A stretch of 64,000 nt of DNA from Nocardioides sp. BGMRC 2183. GTDB lineage: Bacteria; Actinomycetota; Actinomycetes; Propionibacteriales; Nocardioidaceae. Of this stretch, positions 16,501 through 25,600 are shown piece by piece. Position 1 is the first letter of the stretch; each line of letters starts with the position of its first letter. The stretch spans positions 1 through 64,000 of the forward strand of contig VSSA01000008.1 in the NCBI GenBank assembly GCA_008123405.1, in the 5' to 3' direction. Below the pieces are notes generated by a model. That model had not been told where the DNA came from, searched no databases, and worked only from the letters and a program-made list of their open reading frames with translations. A program made the translations under genes and the position numbers.

Positions 16501-19280
16501 AGCAGCATCGTGTAGGCGAGGTCGTCGCGGTCGATGCTGCTCAGCGCCGGCAGCAGCCACGGCGTGCCGAGGAAGCCGGTGGTGAGGTGGTTGTCGCTGG
16601 CGGCCAGCTTGGCGACGAACCGCTCGCCCGCCTTCGTCCGCAGCTCCTCGTCGGTGATCATGTCCATGCCCAGCGCCATGGCGTAGGCCGTCTGGCTGTT
16701 GCCGTTGACCCGGCCGTCAGCCGCGACCTGGGTGGCGGTGAACCGCTCACGCACCTGCTCCGACAGCGCCGCATACTCCGCGGCCTCGCCGTCCTTGCCC
16801 AGGGCGGTGGCCATCTCCGCCATCATCCGGGCGTTCTCCGCGAGGTAGGCGGTGCCGAGCACGGCGCCGGGGGTCGGGTCGTCGAGGTTCAGCCAGTCGC
16901 CGTACGTCGTCCGGCCGTCGTCGATCAGATCGGCACCGGCGGAGTTGCGGGTGTGCTCGAAGAACCGGGTCAGGTCGTCCCAGAACTCGCGCGCCACGCT
17001 GGCGTCGCCGTAGGCACGGAAGATCGCGTAGGGCACGGTGATGCCGGCATCGGACCAGCCGACTCCGCCGCCCGCGCTGAACGTCGGCGTGGACGGCGCC
17101 ACCCCCGGGTAGTCACCGTTGCTGCCCTGGGTGTCGTGCATGTCCCGCATCCACTTGCCCAGGAAGGCGCGGGTGTCGGTCAGGTAGCTCGCCGTCGGCG
17201 CGAAGACGTTGATGTCGCCACTCCAGCCGAGCCGCTCGTCACGCGCAGGAGTGTCGGTCGGGATGGAGACGAAGTTGCCGCGCTGACCCCAGGAGATGTT
17301 GCTGAGCAACTGGTTGAGCATGTCGTCGGAGGTCTCCAGCGTGCCGGTCTCGGCTAGGTCCGATCCCCAGACCACACCGGTGACGTCCGCGGTCTCCGGC
17401 GGGGTCGTGGTACCCACGATCTCCAGGTAGCGGAACCCGTGCTGGGTGAAGGTCGGCTCGTAGGTGACGGTGCCGTCCTCGGCGAAGGTGTAGCGGTCGG
17501 TCACCTTCGCCGAGCGCAGGTTGTCGGTGTAGAGCGTGCCGTCGGGGTTGAGCTCCTCGCCGTAGCGGATGGTCACGGTGTCACCGGCCTCGCCCGTCAG
17601 CTCCATCCGCGCCACGCCCACCATGTTCTGGCCGACGTCGTAGGTCCAGCGCCCGGGGGCGGGCTCGGTGCGCTCGAGGGTCGGCAGTTCCTGGGTGGTG
17701 CGGACCGGCTCGTCGGGCTGCGGCACGACCGGCGCCGTGGGCGCCGTACGGGTGACGGCGGCGCTCCAGGCGGTGTCGTCATAGCCGGGCTCGTTCCAGC
17801 CGTCCTTGGCCAGCCGGGCGTCGTAGCTCTCGCCGTCGATCAGGTCGGCCAGGGTGTGGCCGCCGGTCGACGCGGTCCAGGTCTCGCCGTCGGAGTCGAC
17901 CCACTGCGTGGTGCCGTCGGTGTAGGTGATGCGCAGTCGGGTGAGGACCGACGTCTGGGTGCCGTAGTTGCCGGTGCCGAGGTGGGCCACCCGACCGGCC
18001 CACCAACCGCTGCCGAGCTCGGCGCCGAAGGTGTTCTCACCGTCGGTGACCAGATCGGTCACGTCGTAGGTCTGGTGCTGGAAGCGGTCGCGGTAGTCGG
18101 TCCAGCCGGGGGCCATGTGCTGGTCGCCGACCTTCTCGCCGTTGAGGGTCAGCTCGTAGATCCCGCGGGCGGTGGCGTAGACGCGGGCGCTCGCCACGGA
18201 CTTGTCGGACTCGGTGCTGAAGTCGGTGCGCAGCAGCGGCATGTTGTCGTCCGGGGAGCGCCAGATGATCTCCTGCTGGCCCTTGACCTCGAGTCCGTCG
18301 TCGACCAGCGTGCCGCCGCTGAACGGGTTGCCGTCGCTGAAGTCGGTGTCGAGCAGGGTGTCGCCGTTCTCGGCGACCACCCGGACGGCGTGCACCGTGG
18401 ATGCCTCGACGCCCTCGGTGGCGTTGGTCGAACGGAAGCCGACGTAGCCCTTCTGGTGGGTGGGGTCGGTGCGGGCGTCGATCGTGACGCCGTCCAGCTC
18501 CGTGGTGATGGTGGCTCCGTCGAAGGTGACAGCCAGGGTGTGCTCTCCGGTGCGCAGCTCGTCGAGGGTGACGAACTCCGAGATGTCCTTGTTGGCCAGC
18601 AGCGAGAAGCCCCCGTTGCTCTTGACGTGGGGCCGCAGCCGCGGGGTGCCGTCGGCGACGCTGAGCTGCCACATGTAGCCGTTGGAGGTGTTGCGGGCGC
18701 GCACGTAGGGACCGAAGACGAGGTTGTCCATCGTGAAGTCGAACTCGGCGGTGTAGTCCGTCCAGCGGTCCAGCTCGGCGCCCGCGTCGGCACCGATCCA
18801 TTCGGCGGCTCCCCAGTCCTCGGCCGCCAGCAGGCCGGTCTCGAACCAGGCGGCCTCGCTCCACTCCGAGGCGTTGTCGTCGCCGTCCCACACCCGGACC
18901 TGCCAGTGGTAGCGGGCGCCCGCCTGCAGCGCATCGCCGCCGTAGACCACGTCGACCTGGCGGTCGGAGGCGACCTTGCCCGAGTCCCAGACGTCCGCGC
19001 TCTCCAGGTCGGCCTCAGACGTCGCGACCCGGATCTGGTACGCCGACTGGACCACATCACGACCCTCGGCGACCGACGCCCAACCGAAGCTCGGCGCAGA
19101 CCCCGGGATCCCGAGCGGGTCGATCCGTCCGTTGGTGGTCATCGTCTCGACAGCGATGTCGCCCTCGGCCGCCCCAGCCGACGGTGCCGCCGCCACCTGG
19201 ACCAGCGCCGCCATGCTGACCACCAGGAACAAGGCGATGCCGACGGAGACGTGGGTGCGCAGCACTCGGAATGCGGACAC
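13515..19280 (-). CDS. Secreted multidomain alpha-L-rhamnosidase, GH78 type (1921 aa)
   Basis: The largest protein in the window. A signal peptide (about 1-38, ending SAGAAEG) precedes a fibronectin-like domain, a lectin-like insert (about 160-330) and the GH78 core. DTPARDERLGWSGD near residue 680 is the classic GH78 acid motif, and MWERW near 946 holds the probable base. The C-terminal half is non-catalytic: a helical spacer, NEW3-like domains, the jelly-roll-like module shared with the neighbouring rhamnosidase, two OmpL47-like repeats (about 1590-1745), an Ig-like module with YQWLRDG and a basic Ig-like end. The GTG start at 19280 follows AAGGGG with a 6-base spacer. The upstream region carries an operator-like motif and a CRP-like site. 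Confidence 0.9.
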   Translation of the reverse strand: MSAFRVLRTHVSVGIALFLVVSMAALVQVAAAPSAGAAEGDIAVETMTTNGRIDPLGIPGSAPSFGWASVAEGRDVVQSAYQIRVATSEADLESADVWDSGKVASDRQVDVVYGGDALQAGARYHWQVRVWDGDDNASEWSEAAWFETGLLAAEDWGAAEWIGADAGAELDRWTDYTAEFDFTMDNLVFGPYVRARNTSNGYMWQLSVADGTPRLRPHVKSNGGFSLLANKDISEFVTLDELRTGEHTLAVTFDGATITTELDGVTIDARTDPTHQKGYVGFRSTNATEGVEASTVHAVRVVAENGDTLLDTDFSDGNPFSGGTLVDDGLEVKGQQEIIWRSPDDNMPLLRTDFSTESDKSVASARVYATARGIYELTLNGEKVGDQHMAPGWTDYRDRFQHQTYDVTDLVTDGENTFGAELGSGWWAGRVAHLGTGNYGTQTSVLTRLRITYTDGTTQWVDSDGETWTASTGGHTLADLIDGESYDARLAKDGWNEPGYDDTAWSAAVTRTAPTAPVVPQPDEPVRTTQELPTLERTEPAPGRWTYDVGQNMVGVARMELTGEAGDTVTIRYGEELNPDGTLYTDNLRSAKVTDRYTFAEDGTVTYEPTFTQHGFRYLEIVGTTTPPETADVTGVVWGSDLAETGTLETSDDMLNQLLSNISWGQRGNFVSIPTDTPARDERLGWSGDINVFAPTASYLTDTRAFLGKWMRDMHDTQGSNGDYPGVAPSTPTFSAGGGVGWSDAGITVPYAIFRAYGDASVAREFWDDLTRFFEHTRNSAGADLIDDGRTTYGDWLNLDDPTPGAVLGTAYLAENARMMAEMATALGKDGEAAEYAALSEQVRERFTATQVAADGRVNGNSQTAYAMALGMDMITDEELRTKAGERFVAKLAASDNHLTTGFLGTPWLLPALSSIDRDDLAYTMLLHQDYPSWGYEVANGATTMWERWNSIMPDGSFGDVSMNSFNHYAYGAVGDWMYQNIGAISALQPGYKTSRIAPNVGGGLDHASGSLESVYGEIATEWSAEGDDLDLHVEVPVNTTAEVVLPAENQWAVTEGGALLDAVEGVHDVTTEDDTVTVTVGSGSYDFAVTAASGELGEILDLIAVAQETVTAQADAGDLGDADATHLTSGIDGVREEVVAAIGAVVAEDDEERTERVQAALAQTQELRTWLAGSGVDRPVRSVVDRDLVAVEAALGGGVADALGLVTGLAPIAEAALPGTAVAGTLDLTNEGTATVSDISATVEVEGWEPVEVTVQELAAGAAAQLPVTATVPRGAKPGGYDADLTLRFTVDGTEYVVEDTTQDWVTVTSGVSVGEATASLTGPDPAEAGTIEVPVSNDGDRPVRVTVGAELENGWGSVPSAEVEVPAGGEATATVPITVPLDRIAGAVEATLTVDRAGVRLASAKQAVDIALPTPPTTEAVDHVDFGDSASEQAHALQASPSSGTSTEAGYTRRYSHANNPGSWYSVELAVPTDAPFVLRHIETYDGARTKKYEVYLDDQLVKTQIVPRAESGAGIKVHDILVDDPALFSEDGSVRVKYQYPAEGASGFHDPSLADVWVLPVAADATAPLVAATVVDGVPGQQGWYRSPVQIAVDAADGRDPAPVAEYGFEDGWSPVDGLIAVADEGEHTLSFRAIDVAGNRSTVGELPVRIDLTAPSTTVGVVRGNGVDGSDRAELRFEGSDELSGVAATSYRIDGGDWLSATQAPVVVEGYGDHVVEYASTDLAGNVEPVRRTVVTLADVDELVPVVAPQVAGTARFGSTLEADGGSWNTKGVALAYQWLRDGKPIAGATGMSYRLKKADIDHRVTVQVTASKDGFDPVSVDAPATPNIAKARATVAASVTKVRGGKARITARVSAGVKVTGRVLIKAGGKVVARAKLRNGGLTRTVKLQGRKKVAVRYLGSATVAPTSTTIRVRNR

Positions 19281-19328
19281 GGGAAACCCCTTTTGCCTAC
19301 CTGCGTCGTCGGTGGTTGACGGCGCAGG

Positions 19329-19350
19329 TTGAAACGATTTATTGAATCGT
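19329..19350. promoter_or_regulatory. Operator-like site B upstream of the third rhamnosidase
   Basis: It contains TGAAACGATTTA (19330-19341), matching the 12-bp motif at 8003, 35933 and 36012, followed by a partly overlapping CGATT/AATCG inverted repeat. It lies about 50 bases upstream of the GTG at 19280. Binding by the LacI-family regulator of this locus is inferred. Confidence 0.55.
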
Positions 19351-19364
19351 CACCATGGCAGAGA

Positions 19365-19380
19365 TATGACTGCTGTCACA
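19365..19380 (-). promoter_or_regulatory. CRP/GlxR-like site upstream of the third rhamnosidase
   Basis: On the minus strand this reads TGTGACAGCAGTCATA, close to TGTGA-N6-TCACA. Fourteen of its bases (19367-19380) are identical to 35971-35984 before rhaT. A cAMP-receptor-type activator would be consistent with control of sugar use; the protein is not in this window. Confidence 0.45.
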
Positions 19381-19397
19381 ACGGGGGTCGGAGCGTT

Positions 19398-19413
19398 TGG
19401 CCGGATCCGGCCA
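19398..19413. promoter_or_regulatory. 16-bp palindrome shared with the site at 8066-8081
   Basis: TGGCCGGATCCGGCCA is a perfect palindrome identical to the centre of the 36-bp palindrome at 8056-8091. In both places it lies 50-60 bases upstream of an operator-like motif and downstream of another gene's stop. It could be a terminator for the luxR-type gene or a regulator site. Confidence 0.4.
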
Positions 19414-19453
19414 CGGACCCGGCGATGCGGCGGGATCCCAGCCGGGAGATCGC

Positions 19454-19690
19454 TCAGATCAGTCCCCGCCGCACGGCGTGGACGACGACCTCGATGGACG
19501 AGTCAAGACCCAGCTCGTCGGCGGTCTGTCGCAGCCGGCGTCGTACCGTCCGCTCGGAGAGACCGACGCGTCCGGCGATGACGTCGGTGGTGAACCCCTC
19601 CGCCAGCAGCCGAAGGATGGCCAGGTCCTCGGCCGCGGGCTCCCAGCCGTCGTCGGCGATGTCCGGTCGCCCGGGGAGGGTCATGCTCAT
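19454..19690 (-). CDS. Stand-alone LuxR-type helix-turn-helix protein (78 aa)
   Basis: A 78-residue protein consisting almost only of a LuxR/GerE-type DNA-binding domain: the segment LLAEGFTTDVIAGRVGLSER is followed by TVRRRL, where the recognition helix is expected. No receiver or ligand-binding domain is present. The start ATG overlaps the lutC stop by 4 bases, so it is translationally coupled as the last gene of the rhamnose/lactate operon. It may regulate the operon or the rhamnosidase gene directly downstream; that is inference. The short ORF is supported by the overlap and by the conserved domain. Confidence 0.75.
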   Translation of the reverse strand: MSMTLPGRPDIADDGWEPAAEDLAILRLLAEGFTTDVIAGRVGLSERTVRRRLRQTADELGLDSSIEVVVHAVRRGLI

Positions 19691-20319
19691 CGGCCCCCCT
19701 CGGATTCGACGAGCACCATCACCAGCGTCCGCGGCCCGTGCACCCCTTCGACCCGGCTCAGCTCGATGTCACTGGTGGCGCTCGGACCGCTGATCCAGGT
19801 CAGCGGGCGGGCCGGGTCGAGGAGCGCGACGGCGTCCGGGACGTCGGCGACGACCTGGTCCGCGCGGACCACGCAGACGTGACGGTCAGGCACCAGGGTG
19901 AGCGCGCGGCGCCCCTGGTCGGCCTGGTGGTCCAAGACGATGGTGCCGGTCTCGGCGATGCCGACGCGGCACGCGGTGACCACGGCGTCGATCGCATCGA
20001 GCTGGTGAGCGGTCAGGCCGTCGTCGGCGACCAGCTGCTCCGGCGCGAGGCCGGCGACCAGCTCCGCCGCCAACCCATCCGGTACGACGACGCGCGCTCC
20101 CCCCGGCACCGCTGCCGCCACTGCGGCCGCAACCTCGTCGGACGCGCACCGCACCACCTCGGCGCGGTAGTCGGCGACCCGCTCGGCGAACCGCTCGAGC
20201 ACCACGTCGCGTGGGTCGTCGGCACCGGCGCCGGCCGGGGACACGACCGGTCCCGGAATGGCGTCGACGTCGGCCAGTGCCGCCCGGACGTGGGCGAGGA
20301 TCTCCTCACGTGCGGTCAT
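19687..20319 (-). CDS. lutC: Lactate utilization protein C (LUD domain)
   Basis: A 210-residue LUD-domain protein, the third part of the LutABC complex that oxidises L-lactate to pyruvate. The conserved segment GIAETGTIVLDH is visible in the middle of the protein. I chose the ATG at 20319, where the family N-terminus (TAREEILAHVRAAL) begins; the longer frame to 20487 adds 56 Arg/Gly-rich residues that lie inside lutB. The start overlaps lutB by 14 bases and the end overlaps the LuxR-type gene by 4. Confidence 0.92.
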   Translation of the reverse strand: MTAREEILAHVRAALADVDAIPGPVVSPAGAGADDPRDVVLERFAERVADYRAEVVRCASDEVAAAVAAAVPGGARVVVPDGLAAELVAGLAPEQLVADDGLTAHQLDAIDAVVTACRVGIAETGTIVLDHQADQGRRALTLVPDRHVCVVRADQVVADVPDAVALLDPARPLTWISGPSATSDIELSRVEGVHGPRTLVMVLVESEGGR

Positions 20320-21796
20320 CGTCGTCCTCCTCTCGGCCGCCGTCCGTGCGCTCCCACCACTCCCGGAACGACTCCGTCGGTGGCACCGGCAGGTCGCGGG
20401 CGTCGGTCCAGGCCCCGCCCGGTCCGGGGAGCCGCCCGAGCACCTGTGCCTTCCGCCCACCGCGCCGACCGAGCACCTTGCCCGCAAGACCGGAGACCCG
20501 CTCGCCGGCGGCGAGCCGCTCGGCAGAGCCGAACGCCCACCCGGCGGCCTTGAACGCGACCGCCTCCGGCTTGGGGATCCGATCGTCGCGGTGGCCGTCG
20601 ACCACCTTCGAGCGCAGGTGCACCAGCACCTCGGGGATGTCGATGCGCACCGGACAGGCCTCGAAGCAGGCGCCGCACAAGGACGAGGCGTAGGGCAGCG
20701 AGTCGACCTGCTCGTCCACGCCGGTGCCCTTGAGCAGCGGGTTGAGGATCGCGCCGATCGGGCCCGGGTAAACCGAGCCGTAGGCGTGGCCGCCGGTGCG
20801 CTCGTAGACCGGGCACACGTTGAGGCAGGCCGAGCAGCGGATGCAGCGCAGCGCCTGCCGGCCGACCTCGTCGGCCAGCGCGCGGGTGCGGCCGTTGTCC
20901 AGCAGCACGACGTGCACCTCCTGCGGCCCGTCGCCGGGGGTCACTCCGGTCCAGGTGGAGGTGTAGGGGTTCATCCGTTCGCCGGTCGAGGAGCGTGGCA
21001 GCAGCCGCAGCAGCGGGTCCACCTCGTCCCAGGTGGAGACCACCTTCTCGATGCCGACCACGCTCACCAGCACCTCGGGCAGGGTGAGACACATGCGTCC
21101 GTTGCCTTCGGACTCCACCACGACCAGGGTGCCGGAGTCGGCGATCGCGAAGTTCGCACCAGAGACCGCCACCTTCGCTCGCAGGAACTTCTCCCGCAGG
21201 TGCTCCCGCGCCGCGCCCGCCAGCACTGCCGGCTCGTCGGTCAGGCCCGCCGGCGCCGGCCGTCCCACCTTCGCCATCTCACGCAGGAAGATCTCACGCA
21301 CCTCGGCCCGGTTGCGGTGGATCGCCGGCACCAGGATGTGGCTGGGCAGGTCGCCGCCGAGCTGGACGATCAGTTCGGCCAGGTCGGTCTCCCACGCCGC
21401 GATCCCCTCGGCCTCCAGCGCCTCGTTGAGCCCGATCTCCTGGGTCACCATCGACTTGACCTTGACCACCTCGTCGACCGCGTGCGCCTGGGCGATCCCG
21501 GTCACGATCGCGTTGGCCTCGGCCGCGTCGCGGGCCCAATGCACTGTCGCGCCACGGGCGGTGAGGGCGCCCTCGAGTTGCATCAGCCGCTGGTCGAGCT
21601 CGAGCAGCGCCCGCTCCTTCACCGCGGCGCCGGCGAGCCGGACCTCTTCCCAGTTCTCCACCTCGCCGACGACAGCGGCGCGCTTGCCGCGGATGGTGCC
21701 GGTGGCGTGCGCCAGGTTGTAGCGCAGCTGGGTGTCGGCCAGGGCCTCCCGTGCCGCGCCGGGGAATTTCGGCATCCCGACGAAGGTGCCGCTCAT
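20306..21796 (-). CDS. lutB: Lactate utilization iron-sulfur protein B
   Basis: A 496-residue LutB protein: an N-terminal LUD domain followed by ferredoxin-type clusters. Cysteines at 318, 321, 324 and 328 form one 4Fe-4S motif (CIRCSACLNVCP), and those at 374, 377 and 381 (CGACFEACP) belong to a second. The protein is an electron-transfer part of the LutABC lactate oxidase. The ATG at 21796 overlaps the lutA stop in an ATGA; the frame that runs on to 22567 is the shadow of lutA. Its place next to rhamnose genes fits, since rhamnose breakdown through RhaEW yields L-lactate. Confidence 0.95.
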   Translation of the reverse strand: MSGTFVGMPKFPGAAREALADTQLRYNLAHATGTIRGKRAAVVGEVENWEEVRLAGAAVKERALLELDQRLMQLEGALTARGATVHWARDAAEANAIVTGIAQAHAVDEVVKVKSMVTQEIGLNEALEAEGIAAWETDLAELIVQLGGDLPSHILVPAIHRNRAEVREIFLREMAKVGRPAPAGLTDEPAVLAGAAREHLREKFLRAKVAVSGANFAIADSGTLVVVESEGNGRMCLTLPEVLVSVVGIEKVVSTWDEVDPLLRLLPRSSTGERMNPYTSTWTGVTPGDGPQEVHVVLLDNGRTRALADEVGRQALRCIRCSACLNVCPVYERTGGHAYGSVYPGPIGAILNPLLKGTGVDEQVDSLPYASSLCGACFEACPVRIDIPEVLVHLRSKVVDGHRDDRIPKPEAVAFKAAGWAFGSAERLAAGERVSGLAGKVLGRRGGRKAQVLGRLPGPGGAWTDARDLPVPPTESFREWWERTDGGREEDDDDRT

Positions 21797-22590
21797 CGGG
21801 CACCTCCCGCGCTGCCGGCCTCCCGGCCCGTTTCGTTCTCGACCGCCGTGGTCGCCTCGGTGCTGGCCAGGATCTCGGCCAGGTGCATCACCCGGACCCC
21901 CGACCGCTGGCGCGACAGCATCCCGCCGATGTGCATCAGGCAGGAGTTGTCCCCGGCCACCAGCACCTCGGCACCGGTCTCGCGCACGTGCCGGACCTTG
22001 TCCGCGCCCATCGCCACCGACGTGTCGGCGTTCTTGAGCGCGAAGGTGCCGCCGAAGCCGCAGCACTGATCGGCGCCGGGCAGCTCGACCAGCCGCAGCC
22101 CACGCACGCTCTCCAACAGCCGCCGCGGCCGCTCCCCCACGCCCAGCATCCGCAGGCTGTGGCAGGTGGGGTGATAGGTGACGGTGTGCGGGAAGTAGGC
22201 CCCGACGTCGGTCACCCCGAGGACGTCGACCAGGAACTCGCTCAGCTCGTACGTCGGCGGCCCGGCCGCGACCGCATCCACCAGTCCGGGGTCCTTGCCG
22301 TTGTCGGCGGCGCGCTTCGCGACCAGTGCGTGCTGGTGGCGTGCCGAGCCGGCGCAGGATCCGGACGGGGTGACCACGGCGTCGTACCCGGCGAAGGCGT
22401 CGACGAACGACCGCACCGCCGGCACCGCCTCGTCCAGGTACCCGGTGTTCACCATCGGCTGCCCGCAGCAGGTCTGTCCCCGGGGGAAGTCGACGTCGAC
22501 GCCGAGCCGGCGCAGCAGCCGCACGACCGCGGCTCCCGTGCCGGGGAACATCGCGTCGTTCACGCACGTGACCATCAGTGCCACCCGCAT
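21793..22590 (-). CDS. lutA: Lactate utilization protein A (CCG-domain subunit)
   Basis: A 265-residue LutA protein with two CCG domains, seen as CCGQPM at residues 41-46 and CCGFGG at 176-181; such domains bind an iron-sulfur cofactor in related oxidoreductases such as GlcF and HdrB. It is the first subunit of the LutABC L-lactate oxidising complex. The tandem start is GTG-ATG; the ATG at 22590 stands 6 bases after GGAG and is preferred over the GTG at 22593. It follows the GH106 gene after 74 bases and overlaps lutB by 4. Confidence 0.94.
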   Translation of the reverse strand: MRVALMVTCVNDAMFPGTGAAVVRLLRRLGVDVDFPRGQTCCGQPMVNTGYLDEAVPAVRSFVDAFAGYDAVVTPSGSCAGSARHQHALVAKRAADNGKDPGLVDAVAAGPPTYELSEFLVDVLGVTDVGAYFPHTVTYHPTCHSLRMLGVGERPRRLLESVRGLRLVELPGADQCCGFGGTFALKNADTSVAMGADKVRHVRETGAEVLVAGDNSCLMHIGGMLSRQRSGVRVMHLAEILASTEATTAVENETGREAGSAGGAR

Positions 22591-22664
22591 CACTGGCTCC
22601 TACGTCTCCTTCGGTACGTCGTTCACATCATCCTCACCCGGGCGGTACCCGCTGCGACACCGCC

Positions 22665-25600
22665 TCAACGCCGGATCGGGCGCTGCACGTACGGCACCAC
22701 CCGCACCGGCCCGGTCAGCCCGTAGGTCTGCCGGCCCGCGACGCCGTAGACGTCGGGGGTGACCACCCGCAGCCGGTTCAGCAGCGTGGAGGCCACCTCG
22801 ACCTCGATCCGGTTCCGCCCCGGACGCAGCCGGAATCCGAGGTCGACCGAGCCGACCAGCGGGTCGCACGGCGGCAGCGGCACCCCGTTGACCAGCACCC
22901 GGAAGGTGTCGTTGACGTCCCCCAGCTCGAGGACTGCGCCGTCGGTGCCGCGCCAGTCCTCGCCGAGGTCGATCTCGGTGACGTAGCGACCGATACCGGA
23001 GACGTCGGCGAACTCAGCGATCGCCGACCATGGCCCGAGGGCGTCGAGGTCGGCGCGGTGGGTCTCCTTGACCGTCTCGGTCGCGCTGTCGCCCGGCCTC
23101 CAGTCGCTGAGCTCGAGGCTCCAGTCGGTCGGCTCGATGGGCTCCCGGACCCGGTCCACCTGCACCGTGCTGCGACGGCCGTCGGACCAGGTGACGGCGT
23201 GGGCGCCGGGGGTGGTGACCCGCAGCTCGGTGCGCTCGTCCCGCACCCGGACGTCGGTCGCCTCGGCCAGCCGGACCGACGGGGTCCGTGCGCTGCGACC
23301 CGGGTCGGCGAGCGCGATGATCACGGACTCCCCCGGCTCCAGGTCGACGCGGACCCGGATCCGGTTGCCGCTGCGCTCGTAGCCCATCAGGCGACGGGTC
23401 TCCCCGCTCCACGAGTCCAGCTGCCACGGCACGGCACGGCGGTCGGTCGCGGTGAGCCAGACGTCCTGGGTGACCCGGCTGAGGCGACGGTTCTCCGCGT
23501 GCCGCGCGTTGGCCAGGTAGTAGAGGTCGACGTCGCCGAGCTGGCGCCGGACGTGCTGCACCGTGGAGGTCTCGTGCTGCACGTCGCTGGTGACGCCGAG
23601 CTCGTCCAGCGCGGTGCCGATCTCGGCCTCGACCACCTGGCGGGTGGTCCGCAACGCGAGCAGTGCACGCATGATCCGACGGACCTCGGCGACCGCGGCG
23701 TCGTCGGTGCGCCCCACGGGCAGCGCCTGGGTGGCCCAGTCCGCGCTGCCGTCGACGACCAGCACCACCGGCATCCCGCGTCGGGCCAGGGAGAGCACCT
23801 TCCGCGCCGCGGCCAGGTCGATGGTCATCTCCCGGCTGCGCATCTTGTCTGGTCCGATCACCATCACCTTGTACGCCGGCCCGTTCGGCGCCAGCCTGCC
23901 GCCGCTGAACCGGACGTCGTTGCGCAGCAGCAGCGGTGCGGTGATGAACGAGTGGGACCAGCCCAGCCCGGTGCCGGTGTTGGTCACCCAGAAGGGGCCG
24001 ACGCCGGTCGAGGCCCAACCCTTCTGCCGCAGGAAGACGATGTCGTACGTCGGCCGCCCGGTGCGCAGCACCATCTGGGTGCGCGCCAGGTAGGCGGCGA
24101 TGCCAGGGATGTGCTTCCACTGCGGGGTCCGCGGGCCCCAGGCCTCGCCGTACCCGATCGCGCCGTTGTAGTAGGGCGAGAAGGCGGCGAAGCCGGGCCA
24201 GGTGACCTCGGGGGCGTCGGCGTAGGGGAAGCCGTGGATCATCGCCTGGTTGACGCCGGCGGCGAAGATCGAGTTCAGCGTGAAGAGCGCCTGGTTCTGT
24301 GCGGTCGGGCTGGTGGTGTTGGCGCCCCAGGTGGTGTTGTAGGCGGCGCCGTTGTAGCAGATCGCCTCGCACGAGAGGATCGTGCGGCCGGCGATGTCGC
24401 GGCCGCCGGTGAGCACGCGATAGTCGTCGAGGTTCTTGAAGCCCAGCGACTCGGTCTCCGGGACGGTCAGCGCCGCGGCGTGCTCGGTGGTGTCGGTCTC
24501 CAGGCCGTAGGGCTGCACCCGCAGTCCCATGCCCAGGGTGCCGGCGAACTTCTGCAGGGGCTCGAGGTGGTGGGCCAGGTAGAGGTCGGAGAGGGTCTGG
24601 TTGAAGTCGTCGCGGACCTGGTTGGTCGCGACAGCGTCGGCCGTGGCCGGGTCCTCGGTGCCGGCGACCGAGAAGAGGTACTTCTCGTCGAGCTCCACCA
24701 GGAACGGCAGCCAGGGCAGCACGCCGTAGCCGCGCCGCTTGCTGAACTCAACCGGCAGCCGGGGCGTCCAGATGGTCGCCTCGGTCTCGATCTCCAGGGA
24801 GTCCTCGAAGAGGTTGCCGCCGGCGGCGCGGAGCAGTCGCCGCATCGAGGCGTCGAGGATGGTGCGCTTCCAGAGGTCGATCACGGCCTTCGAGCCGGCC
24901 GCACTGAAATGGTCGACGACGTAGGACTTGGGCGAGGTGTGCGGACCCGCCTCCGGCTCCTGGGCGCTGCCCCGGCGCCAGGCGGCGAAGATGATCCAGG
25001 TGCCCTCGGCCGGGTCGGCAGGTGCGGTCCAGGTGAGCTGGTCGCCCTTCACCTCGCCCCGCAGGTCGACGTAGGAGTCCCGGTCCAGCAGCACCGCGGT
25101 GACGTTGCCGTTGCGGTCGCGGACCTCACCGGTCACCCGGTGCGCCTGGACGGTGACCAGATGCGACTCAGTCACGCCCTCGTGCGGCTCGAGGGCAGGG
25201 CTGGGCAGCGCTCCCTCGTGCGTTTCGCCGGCGGCGACCTCGATCGTGCCGTGGATCAGCTCGGTGCAGGCGGCGTCGGAGTCCGGAGTGATGGTGCGCA
25301 CCGCTGCCGGCCAGGACGGTCCGACGGTGATGTCGATCGACACCCCGCGCTTGGCGCCCTGGGCGAGGGCCGCCTTCACCCCGCGCTTCCAGGAGGCGGT
25401 GCCCCAACCGTGCTTGCTGACGTCGATGTCGATGTTGCGAGCCCGCAGACTGTGGGTCACGTCAGCGATCTCGAGTACGCCGAAACCGGCGCGGGCCACC
25501 TGGTCGACCTCACGGGCGATCTCGGTGGGGTCGACCAGGCCGTGCGGCCACCACCAGCGGAAGCCGGCGGCGGTGGCGCTGCTCGGGTTGCGGAACTGCC

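Noticed and set aside
19281-19453. Extra small gene between the LuxR-type gene and the third rhamnosidase
   Set aside because: No frame with a plausible start and composition; the stretch is packed with regulatory motifs.
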